Source of the DNA: Candidatus Sphingomonas phytovorans
GTDB taxonomy: Bacteria > Pseudomonadota > Alphaproteobacteria > Sphingomonadales > Sphingomonadaceae
Assembly (NCBI GenBank): GCA_029202385.1
Contig: CP119314.1
Location: 1,614,501-1,678,500, forward strand
DNA: 64,000 nucleotides
Direction: 5' to 3'
Shown piece after piece: positions 33,938 to 45,315 of the stretch. The notes under the pieces were generated by a model. The model was not told where the DNA came from and did not search any database. It saw only the letters and a list, made by a program, of their open reading frames with translations. Made by a program: the position numbers and the translations under genes. Positions within the stretch are counted from its first letter, which is position 1; each line of letters opens with the position of its first letter.

Positions 33938-36184
33938 TTATTTTCCCAATTTCTCATCGAGGAAATCGAAGATCGTCGTCCAGACATGGACGCTCTTGCC
34001 CGCGCTGTGAGTCTTGCCGGGATAGAACATCATTTCGAACGGCACATTCTCCGCCTGCATCTTCGCGGCGAACGCGGTCGAATTGTCGAGCACGACATTG
34101 TCGTCGGCCATGCCGTGGATCAGCAGCAACGGGTCCCTGATCTTCGCCGCGTCGTCGATCGCATCGGATCTGGCATAGGCCGCCGCGTCCTTCTTCGGGT
34201 CGCCCATGTAGCGCTCGGTATAATGGGTGTCGTACAATTCCCACTTGGTCACCGGCGCGCCGGAGATGCCGGCCGCATAGACACCCGGATTCGCCTCCAG
34301 CATCTTCAACGTCATATAGCCACCATAGGACCAGCCATAGATCGCGACCTTCGCCGGATCGACGAAAGGCTGGGCCTTGATCCATGTTGCCGCGGTCAGT
34401 TGATCCTCGACCTCGACGCCGCCCATCGCGCGATAGATATGGTCCTCGAACGCCTTGCCACGATGGGTCGAGCCGCGATTGTCGATCCGGAAATAGATAT
34501 AGCCGCGCGACACGACATATTGCGCCAGCGGATTCTGCCAGGCGCGCGTGACCTGCTGGCTGCTCGGGCCGCCATAATGTTCGAAGAACACCGGATATTT
34601 CCTGCCTGGCTCAAGCGCCGGCGTGATCATCTCGTACCACAAAGTCGTGCCGTCAGCCGCCTTGAAGCTGCCGAAGGTCTTGGCCTGGTGATTGCCGAGA
34701 TAGGGGTAATAGGGGTGTCCCGGCACGACGGCATTCTCATTGACCCAGGCGATCCGCTTGCCGCTCGTATCGGCCAGATAAGTCTGCGGCGGCTGGGTCG
34801 GGCTTGAGCGCGTGACGATGATCCGGCTCGCCGCCTTGTCCATCTTCCCCATGTTCCACCAGCCCGGCTCGGTCAGCCGGGTGATGACGTTCGGCCGCGC
34901 GATATCGACTGAATAAAGATGCTGTTCGAGCGCACCGTCCTTGTTGCCGGTGAAGAAGATCCGGCCCTTCGCCTCGTCCACCCCGTTCAGGTCCTCGACG
35001 GCCCACTCCCCTTTGGTGAGCTGAGTCCATTTGCCGTCGGCAAAGCGATAGAGATGGCCATAGCCATCGCGTTCCGACCGCCAGATCAGGCTGCCATCCC
35101 GCATCGGCCGGTATGCATCGGACAGGTTGATCCAGCTCCGCTCGCCCGATTTCTCGGTGAAGAGCACGCTGCTCCTGCCCGTCGCGGGGTCGACCTTGAG
35201 CATGTCCAGGCTTTTCTGATCGCGGCTCTCGCGCTGGACCAGCAAGGTCTTGCCATCGGGCGTCCAGTCGACGCGGGCGAGATAGATGTCGGGGTTGCTG
35301 CCCAGGTCCACCTTCACCTGGCCGGTGCCGTCGGCGTTCATCACATACAGCTCGGCCAGCACGTTCGGCGTGCCGGCGGCGGGATAGCGCTGATTGTACA
35401 CCTTGGTGCCGTCGGCACCGATCGCCGCGCGCGTGACGATGCCCACCGGTGCCTCGTCGAACCGCTCGACCGCGATGCGCGCGTCGCTCGGCGACCACCA
35501 ATAACCGGTGGTGCGGTGCATTTCCTCCTGAGCGACGAACTCGGCCTCGCCCCAATGGACGGTGCCGGCACCCGTCGTCGTGACCTGCCTTGCCTCGCCA
35601 TTGCCGCCCAGAGGCTGGACGTACAGATTCTGGTCGCGCACGAAACTCACGAAGCCGCCCTTCGGGCTGACCACCGGGTTCAGCACGCCATCGGGGCTGT
35701 TGGTCAGCCGCGAGACCTGGCCGTCAAGCGTCGCCAGATACAAGTCGCCGTCCAGCGGCACCAGGATCGACTTGCCGTCCGGCGCCCAGCCATAACTCAC
35801 GATGCCTTTCGAACCGCCGATACGCGCACGCTCGCGCTGCATCTTCTCGGCCTCCGACAGCTCGGCGCCGCTACCGACTTTCCGTGAATCGACCAGCATC
35901 CGCTCCTTGCCGGTCCTGGTGTCGAGCGCCCACAGATCGAGCCGGTCCTTCTCGTCGGGCCTCGGCCTGAGCGAGGTGAGCAACGTCCCGTCAGGCGACA
36001 GCTTCAGCACGCGCGGCTGCGCGCCGGCGAGGTCCGGGCTGGAGAACAGGCGATCGAGGGTAAGTTTCTTCGCCGCCGTATCGGCACTCACTGCCGCGAC
36101 CGGCGCCATGCCCGGCTCAGCGGCCATGACAGGTGTCACCAGTGCGGCGAGCATCACGCCCGCCAGCAGCCAGGTTCTCGGCAT
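33938..36184 (-). CDS. S9 family dipeptidyl peptidase IV-like protein
   Basis: This 748-residue protein has a signal peptide (MPRTWLLAGVMLAALVTPVMAAE), an N-terminal beta-propeller rich in WTPDGK- and SPDG-type repeats (residues about 50-480), and a C-terminal alpha/beta hydrolase domain. The nucleophile Ser619 lies in YGWSYGGYMTL, the catalytic Asp in LIHGMADDNVVLD and the His in YPGKTHSAG. This is the DPP-IV layout, which removes X-Pro dipeptides from peptides in the periplasm. It works alone in the sequence, with tag and a serine hydrolase upstream on the same strand. Confidence 0.94.
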   Translation of the reverse strand: MPRTWLLAGVMLAALVTPVMAAEPGMAPVAAVSADTAAKKLTLDRLFSSPDLAGAQPRVLKLSPDGTLLTSLRPRPDEKDRLDLWALDTRTGKERMLVDSRKVGSGAELSEAEKMQRERARIGGSKGIVSYGWAPDGKSILVPLDGDLYLATLDGQVSRLTNSPDGVLNPVVSPKGGFVSFVRDQNLYVQPLGGNGEARQVTTTGAGTVHWGEAEFVAQEEMHRTTGYWWSPSDARIAVERFDEAPVGIVTRAAIGADGTKVYNQRYPAAGTPNVLAELYVMNADGTGQVKVDLGSNPDIYLARVDWTPDGKTLLVQRESRDQKSLDMLKVDPATGRSSVLFTEKSGERSWINLSDAYRPMRDGSLIWRSERDGYGHLYRFADGKWTQLTKGEWAVEDLNGVDEAKGRIFFTGNKDGALEQHLYSVDIARPNVITRLTEPGWWNMGKMDKAASRIIVTRSSPTQPPQTYLADTSGKRIAWVNENAVVPGHPYYPYLGNHQAKTFGSFKAADGTTLWYEMITPALEPGRKYPVFFEHYGGPSSQQVTRAWQNPLAQYVVSRGYIYFRIDNRGSTHRGKAFEDHIYRAMGGVEVEDQLTAATWIKAQPFVDPAKVAIYGWSYGGYMTLKMLEANPGVYAAGISGAPVTKWELYDTHYTERYMGDPKKDAAAYARSDAIDDAAKIRDPLLLIHGMADDNVVLDNSTAFAAKMQAENVPFEMMFYPGKTHSAGKSVHVWTTIFDFLDEKLGK

Positions 36185-36307
36185 CGTCCATCTCCAGTCC
36201 CGCTACGCTAAAGCCCGGCAAATGCGGGCGAATACCCTCGCTTATTGCGGGGTAGGGCAATGGTAAAGGGATGAGCGAGCAGCGCAGCGAAGCCTTGCGC
36301 CGCGATC

Positions 36308-36859
36308 CTACCCTGTCCGCCGGAAGCAGCCTGCTGCATGATCGTCAACGATGCCCGTCGCCTGCATCCACGCATAGACGATCACCGGCCCCACGAACTT
36401 GAACCCCCGCTTCTTCAGCGCCGCCGATATCTCCTCCGACAAGGGCGTCTTCGCGGGCAAGCTCACGCCATCCCCGATAATCGGCACACCGCCCGCCATG
36501 CCCCAAACAAAGGCGGAAAAGTCTTCGCCCGCGTCGCGCATCGCAAGATAGGCCCGGGCATTGCCGATCGTCGCCTCTATCTTGGCGCGCGACCGAATGA
36601 TCCGGGCATCGCCGAGCAGGCGCGCCACATCCACCTCGCCGAACCGCGCGACGATCTCCGGATCGAACCCCTCGAACATCTCCCGGAATGCGTCGCGCTT
36701 GCGCAGGATGGTGATCCAGGCGAGCCCCGCCTGGAAGCCGTCGAGCATCAGCTTCTCCCACAGCGCCCGGCTGTCACGGACGGGCACGCCCCATTCCTCG
36801 TCATGATAGGCGCGCATCTGCGCATCATTCTCGGCCCAGCCGCAACGTTGGACGGTCAT
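36308..36859 (-). CDS. tag: DNA-3-methyladenine glycosylase I
   Basis: Tag removes 3-methyladenine from alkylated DNA. The 183-residue protein carries the signature RCGWAENDAQMRAYHDEEWG, and its zinc ligands are present: Cys6, His19 near the N-terminus, and His174 and Cys178 near the C-terminus (DDHAAGC). The ATG at 36859 is the standard family start; the open frame above it is unsupported. It is preceded by the class C serine hydrolase gene on the same strand. Confidence 0.95.
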   Translation of the reverse strand: MTVQRCGWAENDAQMRAYHDEEWGVPVRDSRALWEKLMLDGFQAGLAWITILRKRDAFREMFEGFDPEIVARFGEVDVARLLGDARIIRSRAKIEATIGNARAYLAMRDAGEDFSAFVWGMAGGVPIIGDGVSLPAKTPLSEEISAALKKRGFKFVGPVIVYAWMQATGIVDDHAAGCFRRTG

Positions 36860-36935
36860 CACAGGGTCTTTCGAAAGCTCCGCCGATCCTTTGGTAGTTT
36901 CCTCCCTGACGCAAGCCGCTTCACCGGCTCCCACT

Positions 36936-38120
36936 TCACGGGGCCTTATCGGCCGGCATCTTCCTGAGCGCCTTGAACACCCCGTTGGCCACTGCGGCGG
37001 CCGGAGCATCACCGGTCAAGGCGACAGCGACGATCGCCCGATCGGCGGGCGAATATGCAATCATCGCGCTCGCGCCGGGGCCACCGCCTGCATGGCCAAG
37101 CCACAGATCCTGCTGGTCACCGTCACCTACCTCGAGCACCATCGCACCGAGTCCGTAGAAAGTCCCCGGGTCGAACATCGGATAGAGCCGCTCGAACATG
37201 CCCGTCACCGTGGCAGGTCGAAGCAGCTTGCCTTCCAGCAACGCGCTCCAGAACCTGACCATGTCGGCAGGCGTACCGACGATCGGCCCGCCCGCCCCGA
37301 CGATGGAGAAATCGGTTGCGGCGCCCTTCATCGTCACCGGCGGTGCCACATCGGGCACCGCCTCGCCCGGCCGCACCGCCATGACTGACGACAGGCCGAG
37401 CGGCCGCACGATCCGCGCCTCGATCGCCTCGGCCAGCGGGCGCCCGTCGACTGCCCCGACGATCAGCGCCAGCAGATCATAGCCGCTGTTCGAATAGCGC
37501 CAGTTCGCCCCCGGGCAGAACATCGCGCCGTGCCGCCGCAGGATCGCCACCGTCTCCTCGGGCGCCAGATAATGGGGCCGTGCATGGACTCGCAGATCCT
37601 CGTTCGCGCTGAACAAGCCGCTGCTGTGTGCCAGCAGGTCGCGGACGGTGACGGCGTCGCCGTTCGGCACATCCTTGATCCAGCGCGAAGCCTTGTCGTC
37701 GAGCGAGAGCTTCCCCTCCTCCACCAGTTGAAGCACGACGACGGCGACGAACGTCTTCCCCGCGCTTGCCCACCACAGGCGCTGCTTTCCCGGCGGTGCC
37801 TCGGTATGGGACCAGATGCCCTCGCCGATCCGCCCGACCGCGATCCCCATCGCCTCGGGCTTCGCCGCATTGCGCATTGCCGCAAAGCTGCGGTCGAGAT
37901 CCGCGGCGACGGCAGACGGCAACGGCACGTCGGGTATCGTCCCGGCAAGCGTCGGATCGATGGCCGCGTGGAGCGGCCGGCCCTTATAATCCTGCCGCGC
38001 GGCGCAGCGTACCGGCTTATAGTCTTCGGCAACCGCCGGAAACGTGACCACGGACGCGACAACCAGGCTGCAGATATACCCCGCATAGGATCTCGGCACG
38101 ATTGCGTCCCTCCGCGTCAT
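36936..38120 (-). CDS. class C beta-lactamase-like serine hydrolase
   Basis: This 394-residue protein has an N-terminal secretion signal (hydrophobic stretch at about 12-30 ending AVAED). The penicillin-binding motifs are SxxK at 119-122 (SAGK), YxN at 209-211 (YSN), and HAGGG in the place of KTG. This pattern fits the AmpC/esterase/D-alanyl peptidase-like beta-lactamase family (Pfam beta-lactamase). Whether it hydrolyses beta-lactams, esters or D-amino peptides cannot be told. The ATG at 38120 gives a normal signal peptide. Confidence 0.88.
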   Translation of the reverse strand: MTRRDAIVPRSYAGYICSLVVASVVTFPAVAEDYKPVRCAARQDYKGRPLHAAIDPTLAGTIPDVPLPSAVAADLDRSFAAMRNAAKPEAMGIAVGRIGEGIWSHTEAPPGKQRLWWASAGKTFVAVVVLQLVEEGKLSLDDKASRWIKDVPNGDAVTVRDLLAHSSGLFSANEDLRVHARPHYLAPEETVAILRRHGAMFCPGANWRYSNSGYDLLALIVGAVDGRPLAEAIEARIVRPLGLSSVMAVRPGEAVPDVAPPVTMKGAATDFSIVGAGGPIVGTPADMVRFWSALLEGKLLRPATVTGMFERLYPMFDPGTFYGLGAMVLEVGDGDQQDLWLGHAGGGPGASAMIAYSPADRAIVAVALTGDAPAAAVANGVFKALRKMPADKAP

Positions 38121-38237
38121 TTGTCTTGAACGGCAACCCCTCGCTGCCGTCGCGGCGGTAGCGCGGGTTCCCTGAACGCCGCCGAAACCACGGCTCGACT
38201 GGCCCCGCTCCACGGCCCGTTGCCGCCCCGCTTTTCA

Positions 38238-39713
38238 TCAGAAGCGCAGGCTGATCCAGCCGGCGAGAAAATCGGAACTGCGATAGCCTGCCTCGGTCAA
38301 CGCCGGGCCGGCAGCGAGATGCTCATATCTGCCGGTCAGGGAGACACGCGGCGAAACCGTCCAGACCGCCTGAAGCCGCGCCACATCGGCGATCCGCCGG
38401 CCGCGCACATTCTGCGTCCCGGTGAACGGCGCGCCACTCGCGCGGTAGACGGCGTCATGCACATCGTCACGCCACGCGCGTTGATATTCAGCAGTGACGC
38501 GCAGCGACGCGAACGGCGAAACCGTCACATTGGGCGCGATGGCGACCAGGTTCGAAGGGGTCAGGAACAGCTGGTAGCTGTAGTAGATGTTGTTGCCGAA
38601 CGGCGCATAGGCATTGCGCAGCTTGCTGCCGCCATAGCCGCCACCGCCGCTCGCATAATCGACGTGGAAGCCGATCCGGGGCGCCGTCTTCGCGCCGCCG
38701 ACGCGATAGGTCTGCGCGAGGAACACCTGCCAGGCGTCGATATCCTGGTCGATATAATGGCCATACTGGTGGTTCACCGTCCAGTCGATCGTCAACGGCC
38801 CCGCATCGCCCCAGACGCGCACGCCAGCATAATAGCGGCGCGCGGGCCCGACCCGTCCACCCCACGCCCCCTTGAGGTTGCGTCGCCGCCAGAAGAACGG
38901 ATCGACATAGAGGGTCGAACCACCGAACCATGTCGTCGGCACGGCAATCCCCGCCGTAATTCCCGAAAAGCGCCGGTCGGGGTCGGTCACGTCGTCCTCC
39001 GATCCGCGATCGCCATAGGAGGTCGGTTTCAGGTCGAAGATGTCGGCGCGCACGCGACTGCCCCGCGCCCACAGGCGGATACCGTTCAGCGTGTAGCGGA
39101 CGGTGTTGTTGTCGCGCTGCGAGACGAGCAGATTGGCGCCGTCAGTGAACTCCTGCCGCCCATAGCGTGCGCCAAGGGCGACGCCGGCGACTGTCACATC
39201 GCCCTCGACGAACGCCTGCTGGACCACAAGATCGTTGCGGAGCGACGAGGAAGGCGTGCCAAGCTCGACACCTGAAATCCCCGCATGGGCAAGCTCCCCA
39301 TAGGCGCGCAGGTTCGGCCCAAGGTGAAGGTCGGCGCCACCGATGATGCGATTGATATCCTGCCGTTGCGCGCGCGCCTCGCGCAAGCCGGGGTTGGTGG
39401 TGTGATTGACCCGCAGCCGCAACTCCCCCGACAGCGTGAGGTAGATATCGCCATCGCCGTCGAGCGGCAGATATTTCAGCCGGTCGAGCGGGTCGTCGCG
39501 TTTCGACGGATCGCCCATCTTCCGCCAGTCCTCGGCCCAGCGCGACAGGTTGAAGCCACCGGTCGTCGCCCCGTCGCCGACCGCGCCGGCGGGATAGGGC
39601 GTGTGGCTCGTCGCGGGCACCGCGGGTGGGGAGAGGGTCGGCGCGACCTGTCCCGGCGCCGTAGCCGGGACGAGGCAAAGGGTGGCGGCACCAAGCCGCG
39701 GCAGCATCTTCAT
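38238..39713 (-). CDS. alginate-export-type outer-membrane beta-barrel protein
   Basis: This 491-residue protein has a signal peptide (MKMLPRLGAATLCLVPATAPGQ) and then the alternating aromatic and polar strands of an outer-membrane barrel, ending in the C-terminal Phe (GWISLRF) needed for BamA recognition. The start of the mature part (DPLDRLKYLPL, YLTLSGELRLRVNH) resembles the alginate-export porin domain. It lies 29 bases downstream of dctA on the same strand, so it may help C4-dicarboxylates or related anions cross the outer membrane. The true substrate is not known. Confidence 0.82.
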   Translation of the reverse strand: MKMLPRLGAATLCLVPATAPGQVAPTLSPPAVPATSHTPYPAGAVGDGATTGGFNLSRWAEDWRKMGDPSKRDDPLDRLKYLPLDGDGDIYLTLSGELRLRVNHTTNPGLREARAQRQDINRIIGGADLHLGPNLRAYGELAHAGISGVELGTPSSSLRNDLVVQQAFVEGDVTVAGVALGARYGRQEFTDGANLLVSQRDNNTVRYTLNGIRLWARGSRVRADIFDLKPTSYGDRGSEDDVTDPDRRFSGITAGIAVPTTWFGGSTLYVDPFFWRRRNLKGAWGGRVGPARRYYAGVRVWGDAGPLTIDWTVNHQYGHYIDQDIDAWQVFLAQTYRVGGAKTAPRIGFHVDYASGGGGYGGSKLRNAYAPFGNNIYYSYQLFLTPSNLVAIAPNVTVSPFASLRVTAEYQRAWRDDVHDAVYRASGAPFTGTQNVRGRRIADVARLQAVWTVSPRVSLTGRYEHLAAGPALTEAGYRSSDFLAGWISLRF

Positions 39714-39742
39714 CGGGGATCCCCTTTCGGGCTTGAGCGCGG

Positions 39743-41083
39743 TTATTCGGCGGCGACGACGCCGTCAGGCAGGTCTTCGACACGCGGCATCTCGCCGCGC
39801 AGCGCCGCATCGAACTGCTTCGTGTCGAGCGCACCCTCCCAGCGCGAGACGACTACCGTCGCGACCGCGTTGCCGATGAAATTGGTGAGGCTGCGGCATT
39901 CGCTCATGAAGCGATCGATGCCCAGGATGAGCGCCATCCCGGCAACCGGCACCGTGGGCACGATCGACAATGTCGCCGCGAGCGTGATGAACCCGGCGCC
40001 GGTCACGCCCGCCGCGCCCTTCGACGACAGCATCGCCACGCCGAGCAGCAGCAGTTGCTGGCCCAGCGACAGCTCGACATTGCATGCCTGCGCGATGAAC
40101 AGCGCGGCCAGGGTCATGTAGATATTGGTACCGTCCAGGTTGAACGAATACCCGGTCGGCACGACCAGCCCCACGATCGACTTCGGGCAACCCGCCCGCT
40201 CCATCTTCTCGATCAGCGAGGGCAGCGCGCTTTCGGACGATGAGGTGCCGAGCACCAGCAGCAACTCGGTCCTGAGATACGAGATCAGCCTGAAGATCGA
40301 GAATCCCGCGAGCTTCGCGACAATGCCGAGCACGACGATCACGAAGAACAGGGAGGTCGCGTAGAAGGTGCCGAGCAGCAGCGCCAAGTTCGCGAGCGTT
40401 CCGACCCCATATTTGCCGACGGTGAACGCCATCGCGCCGAAGGCCCCGACAGGGGCTGCCTTCATGACGATCCCGACCAGCTTGAAGAAGGCGATCGAGA
40501 CGTCGTTGAGCAGATCGAGCACCCGCGTCCCACGATCGCCGATCAGCGCCAGGCTGGTCCCGAACAGGATCGACACGAACAGCACCTGGAGGATGTTGCC
40601 TTCGGTCATCGACGACAGGAAGGTGTCGGGGATGATCCCGGTCAGGAAACCGGTCAGGCTCGTCTCATGTGCCTTGGCGGCGAATTCGGAAACCTTGGAT
40701 GTATCGAGTGTCGCCGGATTGATGTTGAGTCCCGCGCCGGGGCGCACGACATTGGCGACGACAAGGCCGACGATCAGCGCCAGCGTCGAGAAGAACAGGA
40801 AATAGACAAAGGCCTTGCCAGCGACTCGCCCCACCGAGGCCATGTCTCGCATCCCGGCGATGCCGGTCACGATGGTCAGGAAAATCACCGGGGCGATGAT
40901 CATCTTCACCAGCTTGATGAAGGCATCACCGAGCGGCTTGAGCGCCTCGCCCGTCGCCGGTGCGAAATGGCCAAGCAGGACGCCGGCGACGATCGCGGCC
41001 AGCACCTGAAAATAGAGGTGCGCATACCAGGGTCTGCGCGCCGGTACGGCGGAGAAGTCGGCTGGGCTGGTGCTGAACGTCAT
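39743..41083 (-). CDS. dctA: C4-dicarboxylate:cation symporter DctA
   Basis: This 446-residue protein is a dicarboxylate/amino acid:cation symporter of the DAACS family, importing succinate, fumarate and malate. The N-terminus ([24 protein letters not shown]), the Ser-rich re-entrant loop ([20 protein letters not shown]) and the [10 protein letters not shown] segment are typical DctA features. It is divergent from dctBD, which encode its two-component regulator, and precedes a porin-like gene. Confidence 0.95.
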   Translation of the reverse strand: MTFSTSPADFSAVPARRPWYAHLYFQVLAAIVAGVLLGHFAPATGEALKPLGDAFIKLVKMIIAPVIFLTIVTGIAGMRDMASVGRVAGKAFVYFLFFSTLALIVGLVVANVVRPGAGLNINPATLDTSKVSEFAAKAHETSLTGFLTGIIPDTFLSSMTEGNILQVLFVSILFGTSLALIGDRGTRVLDLLNDVSIAFFKLVGIVMKAAPVGAFGAMAFTVGKYGVGTLANLALLLGTFYATSLFFVIVVLGIVAKLAGFSIFRLISYLRTELLLVLGTSSSESALPSLIEKMERAGCPKSIVGLVVPTGYSFNLDGTNIYMTLAALFIAQACNVELSLGQQLLLLGVAMLSSKGAAGVTGAGFITLAATLSIVPTVPVAGMALILGIDRFMSECRSLTNFIGNAVATVVVSRWEGALDTKQFDAALRGEMPRVEDLPDGVVAAE

Positions 41084-41216
41084 GAACGGCCTTTCATCCT
41101 CTCGGGCGCCCGGCCGTTCTCGCGACGGATCTGGCGATGGCGAAGGATATCATCCGACAACATCGCGGCATCCCAAGAATTTTTTATTCAATATCATTAT
41201 ATATCAATAATATATT

Positions 41217-41285
41217 CCAATATCGACGGATCACCTGTCCAGATATTGGCCCAAATCCAAAGTGCCATGGGCATATTCTTGCCCA
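41217..41285. promoter_or_regulatory. dctA-dctB intergenic operator-like inverted repeats
   Basis: Two perfect inverted repeats are visible: CCAATATC-N17-GATATTGG (41217-41224 and 41242-41249) and TGGGCA-N6-TGCCCA (41268-41273 and 41280-41285). The stretch before them (41180-41220) is unusually AT-rich for this genome. The sites are plausible binding places for the DctD-like regulator. Part of the second one resembles a sigma-54 -24/-12 element by chance. Confidence 0.5.
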
Positions 41286-41313
41286 GCATGGCGAGACGAT
41301 CTACCCTCGCCAG

Positions 41314-43028
41314 ATGCCTGGCCCTTCCCTTCTCCGTCGATGCGGCGTGCTGCTTGCCGCGGTGGTGTTGGCGCTGGCCGTTGCGTGGATCGCGGGCCGC
41401 ATCGTGGACCGGCGTACGCACGGCGATCTCGCCACCTCGGTCGCCGCTGACGCCCGGTTGCGGCAGGGACTGCTCACCAGCGAGATCGCCCGATATCGCC
41501 TGTTACCGCTCGCGCTGTCCGGCGACAGCGACCTGGCTGCCGCGTTGGGTGGACAGGCCGGCGCGACCGCGGCGCTCAATGTGAAGCTTGAACGGCTGGC
41601 CAGTGATACAGGCGCTGCGGTCATCTATGCGATCGGGCGCGACGGACGGGCCGTCGCGGCGAGCAACTGGCGCACGCCGAGCAGCTTCGTCGGGCAGGAC
41701 TATCGTTTCCGTCCCTATTATCGCGACGCCCTGCGCACCAGCGCGGGCGAGCAATTCGCGCTCGGCATCGTCAGCGGGCGGCCGGGTCTGTATCTGAGCC
41801 GCCGCAGTCCCGATGGCGGGGTCGTCGTGGTCAAGCTGGAATTCGACGCGATCGAACGGCAATGGCGCGCCGCAAGGGGTATCACCTGGGTGACGAACCG
41901 TGCCGGAGTCATCCTGATCGCCAGCCGCGCCGACTGGCGCTTTGCCGCCACCGCGCCGATCGACGCCGCCACGGCGACCGCGACGCAATCATATATCGGC
42001 ATTACGGCATTCAAGCCCTCGCCAGTGCGGGCCAACGCCGCGGGGCGGGCGGTAGTGACGGGCGAACGCGACGCGCTGGTGCTCGAACGCACGGTGCCTG
42101 ATGCACTCGGCTGGACGGTGAACCTCGCGATGCCCGACGGTCCTGCGATCGATACGGCGGTGCGCACCGCGCAGATCGCCGCCGGCCTTGCCGTTCTCGC
42201 CCTGTTCGGGCTCGGCTGGGCCGCGCGCGACCGGTCGCGGCGAAACAGCGAACGGACCACCGCACTCGAATCAGCGGTGGCCGCTCGCACCGCCGACCTG
42301 CGCCACGAGATCGAGGAACGGGCAGCGCTCGAAGCACGCGCCGCTGATCTGCGCGAGGGGCTACGCCAGGCCAATCGTCTCGCCGCGCTGGGCCAGATCA
42401 CCGCCAGCGTCGCGCACGAGACCGCTCAACCCGTTGCCGCGATCCGCACCTATGCAGCGACCAGCGAACAATTGCTCGACCGCGGCGAACTCGACGATGT
42501 CCGCGCCAACCTCGCCGCAATCGCCCGGCTCGCGACCCGCATCGGCGAGGTCACCACCGAGTTGCGCGGGTTCGCGCGCAAAGGGAGCGGGTCGATCCAG
42601 CCGGTCCCACTGGTTGAAATAATCGAAGGCGCACGCCTTATCCTGAAGGAGAGACTGTCGCGGGCCCATGTCGCCTTCCCGGCGATTCCCGAGGATCTGA
42701 CGGTGATGGCCGGCCGCGTCCGGCTCGAACAGGTGATCGTCAACGTCCTCCAGAACGCGACCGAGGCGCTGGAGGGCCGCGCCGATCCGGCCATCGCGAT
42801 AAAGCTCGCGCTCGACCCGCTCACGGTCCGCCTGACCATCGCCGACAATGGACCGGGGATTGCTGCCGATGTCGCCGCGCGCCTGTTCACCCCGTTCGTC
42901 ACCAGCCGCCCGACCGGCCTCGGCCTCGGGCTGGTCATCGCGCAGGACATCATGGTCGATCTGGGCGGAGCGTTGCGGCTGCTCTCGACAACACAGGGCG
43001 CCTGCTTCGAGATCGAGCTGCGCCGGGC

Positions 43029-43032
<4 letters not shown>
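41314..43032 (+). CDS. dctB: C4-dicarboxylate sensor kinase DctB-like
   Basis: This 572-residue membrane kinase has helices at about 11-28 and 287-303 enclosing a periplasmic double-PAS sensor domain (RFRPYYRDAL and GRPGLYLSRRSPDGG are typical of DctB ligand domains). A coiled coil and the kinase core follow. The phospho-acceptor His368 is in SVAHETAQPVAAI, where the usual family sequence is HELNQP, so two neighbours of the His differ. N, G1 and G2 boxes are intact (VNVLQNATEAL, ADNGPGIAADV, GLGLGLVIAQ). The start at 41314 is likely but no strong ribosome-binding site is seen. It overlaps dctD by 4 bases. Confidence 0.88.
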
Positions 43033-44372
<1,340 letters not shown>

Positions 44373-44384
<12 letters not shown>

Positions 44385-44849
44385 CCATGTCTCCAATCCG
44401 GCGGGCGAGCCCAGCGCAAAACGCGGCCCGGCTCCCGACAAGCCCGCCCTGTCATCCCGATTGTACAGTGCGCATTTCTTCAGCGAGAGGCACCCGCACC
44501 CGATGCACCCGTCGAGGACGTCGCGCGTCTGTTGCAATTCGGCGATCCGCGCCTCGATCGCGATTTTGAAGCTGCCGCTGATCTGCCGCCAGTCGCTCGC
44601 GCTTGGCGTGCGGCCCTGGGGGAGCTTGTCGAGCTCTGCCGCGATCTGCTGGATCGAAAAGCCCAACTGCTGCGCGATCAGCGCGAAGGACAGGCGGCGA
44701 ATATCCGATCGCAGGAAACGGCGCTGCCCGCCGCCGGTGCGCAGCGCCTGGACCAGCCCCTTCGCTTCGTAGAAGCGGATCGCCGATACCGACAGCCCGG
44801 TTCGTGCCGCCAGCTCGCCGATCGCCAGCAGTTCGTTCCCGCGCTCCAT
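44373..44849 (-). CDS. soxR: redox-sensitive transcriptional activator SoxR
   Basis: This 158-residue MerR-family protein has an N-terminal winged helix (ELLAIGELAARTGLSVSAIRFYE), a coiled-coil dimerisation helix and the [2Fe-2S] cluster Cys set at residues 115, 118, 120 and 126 (CIGCGCLSLKKC). It senses redox-cycling compounds and activates nearby genes. The ATG at 44849 is the normal start. The last 12 bases overlap the end of dctD on the opposite strand. A SoxR box lies just upstream at 44873-44892. Confidence 0.96.
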
Positions 44850-44872
44850 CCGATACTCCAAATAAATGCTTG

Positions 44873-44892
44873 ACCTCAACTTAGGTTGAGGT
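44873..44892. promoter_or_regulatory. SoxR box
   Basis: ACCTCAACTTAGGTTGAGGT has perfect 8-bp arms and matches the CCTCAA...TTGAGG pattern of SoxR sites. TTGACC at 44870-44875 serves as a -35 for the rightward glyoxalase-fold gene, with the box in the long spacer, as in MerR-type activated promoters. The -10 (near 44895-44900) is weak by eye. Confidence 0.75.
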
Positions 44893-44934
44893 TGCATCAG
44901 GTGGCGCATGACGGTCAATATAAAGGACGACATC

Positions 44935-45315
44935 ATGCCATCTCCCTTCATCGAGCATGTCAATCTCACGGTCCGCGAGCCGGAGCGCTCGGCCAGGCTG
45001 TTGCTCGACCTGTTCGGCTGGAAGGTTCGCTGGATGGGCCCGGCCCGCGACGGCGGCCGCACCATCCATGCTGGCGACGATCGCTTCTACATCGCGCTCT
45101 ACACGCCGCCCGCCAGCACGCCCGTCCGGGATGATTTCCAGAAGGGAGAGCCGTTCAATCACGTCGCCATCGTGGTCGATGACCTGGATGAGATCGAACG
45201 CCGCGTGATCGCCGCCGGGCTCGAACCCTTCGCACATGGCGATTACGAACCTGGCCGCCGCTTCTATTTCTTCGACCATGACCGGATCGAGTATGAGATC
45301 GTCAGCTACGCCTGA
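44935..45315 (+). CDS. VOC (glyoxalase-fold) family protein, SoxR target
   Basis: This 126-residue protein has the vicinal oxygen chelate fold: an N-terminal half FIEHVNLTVREPERSARLLLD and a second half FNHVAIVVDDLDEIERRV with FYFFDHDRIEYEIVSY. The likely metal ligands are His and Glu at the start and end of each half. It may act on a toxic quinone or aldehyde or bind a drug. AAAGGA about 7 bases upstream supports the start at 44935 rather than 44908. The SoxR box between it and soxR makes it a likely redox-stress target. Confidence 0.82.
   Translation: MPSPFIEHVNLTVREPERSARLLLDLFGWKVRWMGPARDGGRTIHAGDDRFYIALYTPPASTPVRDDFQKGEPFNHVAIVVDDLDEIERRVIAAGLEPFAHGDYEPGRRFYFFDHDRIEYEIVSYA

Noticed and set aside
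33573..34010. Plus-strand frame of 145 codons between asd and the S9 peptidase
   Set aside because: It has unlikely codon use, low complexity and no ribosome-binding site, and it overlaps the peptidase 3' end.
41268..41283. TGGGCATATTCTTGCC as a sigma-54 promoter for dctB
   Set aside because: GG and GC are spaced ten bases, but the sequence departs from CACG after TGG and is better read as a TGGGCA/TGCCCA inverted repeat. The local regulator lacks GAFTGA, which argues against sigma-54 here.
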